A stretch of 6,980 bases of DNA from Alphaproteobacteria bacterium (lineage in GTDB: Bacteria > Pseudomonadota > Alphaproteobacteria > Kiloniellales > J153), in the NCBI GenBank assembly GCA_003693905.1, contig RFLL01000355.1:1-6980 (forward strand). The letters are read 5' to 3'. Below are positions 6,436 through 6,980 of this stretch, one piece after another (position 1 is the first letter of the stretch; each line of letters begins with the position of its first letter). Position numbers and translations under genes: made by a program. The notes under the pieces were generated by a model. That model did not search any database. It was not told where the DNA came from and saw only the letters and a list, made by a program, of their open reading frames with translations.

Positions 6436-6980
6436 ATGTCAGGCTTGATCGGCCCCACCGTGCAATCTGACAACGACATGCCGGCCCGCGACGAGGCCCG
6501 GACGGCACCGGCGTCCCCCCTATCCGCCCACGCGGCGGTCATCGCCGAGGTGCCGGACGAGGAACCGTCGCTGCAGGTCCCGGAGGCCGTGGGCGATGCG
6601 GATCCGCGGCCGTCGAACACCCCCGCCGGTCCTGCCGATGCGGCCCCGTCCCCGGGGAACGAGGCTCCCCTGGCGACGGCAGCCGGCGCGACGCCGGCCT
6701 ATGGCGGCGGCAGCCACGGCTATGTCGAGGATTTGGGGCAGATCCTGAGCGATCTCGTGATCTTCGACGAAGTGGCGGAGACGACGGCCGAGGGCGGCAA
6801 CCCGTTCTTCGACGATGTGGCACCACCGTTGCCCCTGGTCGCGGATTTCGGGATCCCGGATTTCGGACCGGCTGCCGGCGGCCTGGCGGACGTACCGCCG
6901 GTGATCGCGCCCCTGCGTTTCAGCGGCGGACCGCAAAGCGGGCCAAAGGCATCTCCCCCGCCCCCGACCGGTGAGGACAA
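6436..6980 (+). CDS. N-terminal part of an acidic Ala/Pro/Gly-rich protein, cut by the window edge
   Basis: Not recognised. The frame from ATG 6436 stays open to the last base (181 complete codons, no stop), so the true length is unknown. Codon third positions are strongly G/C, as in the neighbours, which supports real coding; minus-strand frames opposite look like shadows. The start MSGLIGPTVQSDNDMP has no signal peptide or membrane segment. Residues about 15-85 are low-complexity and disordered in character, dominated by Ala, Pro, Asp and Glu. Residues about 86-145 contain more ordered acidic-hydrophobic patches such as YVEDLGQILSDLVIFDE and NPFFDDV, and the tail becomes Pro/Gly-rich again. 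Acidic signal-less N-termini are seen in large type I-secreted RTX/VCBS surface proteins, but no such repeat is visible, so this is only a guess. A Shine-Dalgarno is weak (GGAA at 6421-6424, 11 bases upstream). An ATG at 6478 is an alternative start. Confidence 0.68.
   Translation, partial: MSGLIGPTVQSDNDMPARDEARTAPASPLSAHAAVIAEVPDEEPSLQVPEAVGDADPRPSNTPAGPADAAPSPGNEAPLATAAGATPAYGGGSHGYVEDLGQILSDLVIFDEVAETTAEGGNPFFDDVAPPLPLVADFGIPDFGPAAGGLADVPPVIAPLRFSGGPQSGPKASPPPPTGED

Noticed and set aside
6520..6936. Minus-strand reading frames opposite the acidic-protein gene
   Set aside because: Arg/Gly-rich products typical of antisense shadows in GC-rich DNA; the plus frame has the G/C third-position pattern of the neighbours.

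Overview
The window is GC-rich, densely coding DNA with strong G/C preference at third codon positions. It looks like a chromosomal segment of an alphaproteobacterium, plausibly from Rhodospirillales. The assignment rests on a Usg-family protein (a small family typical of Alphaproteobacteria), a COX15-type heme A synthase, and a CIRCE-controlled groES. The order is an inference, not read directly. There are seven complete genes and one gene cut by the right edge. No tRNA, rRNA, CRISPR array, insertion sequence or phage gene was seen.

Left part (1-2166). An AEC-family (auxin efflux carrier-like) permease on the minus strand is divergent from a small TerB-like gene on the plus strand. The TerB-like gene converges on a minus-strand groES. 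groES has a clear expression unit: a TTGACA/TAGACA promoter with a 17-base spacer, a near-perfect CIRCE operator (the HrcA binding site) over the predicted transcription start, a Shine-Dalgarno sequence, and a hairpin plus T-run terminator after the gene. No groEL follows it, and the encoded GroES has a short basic C-terminal tail.

Middle part (2167-4844). A 365-base gap between the groES and usg start codons holds the groES control region and an AT-richer stretch that probably carries the usg promoter. usg is followed by ctaA (heme A synthase, needed for aa3-type cytochrome oxidase). The ctaA stop codon overlaps the start of a TauD/TfdA-type Fe(II)/2-oxoglutarate dioxygenase by four bases (ATGA), so the two are probably translated together.

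Right part (4845-6980). A secreted subtilisin-family (S8) serine protease with signal peptide, probable prodomain and full catalytic residues lies on the minus strand, convergent with the dioxygenase. A 273-base intergenic region follows, with a markedly AT-rich core that contains a palindrome and short direct repeats. It separates the protease from a divergent gene for an acidic, Ala/Pro/Gly-rich protein without recognisable domains, which runs off the window.

Most of this is ordinary housekeeping sequence. The least explained parts are the right-hand AT-rich divergent promoter region, the open-ended low-complexity acidic gene, the unlinked groES, and the ctaA-dioxygenase coupling. I did not see a clearly new system within these 7 kb.
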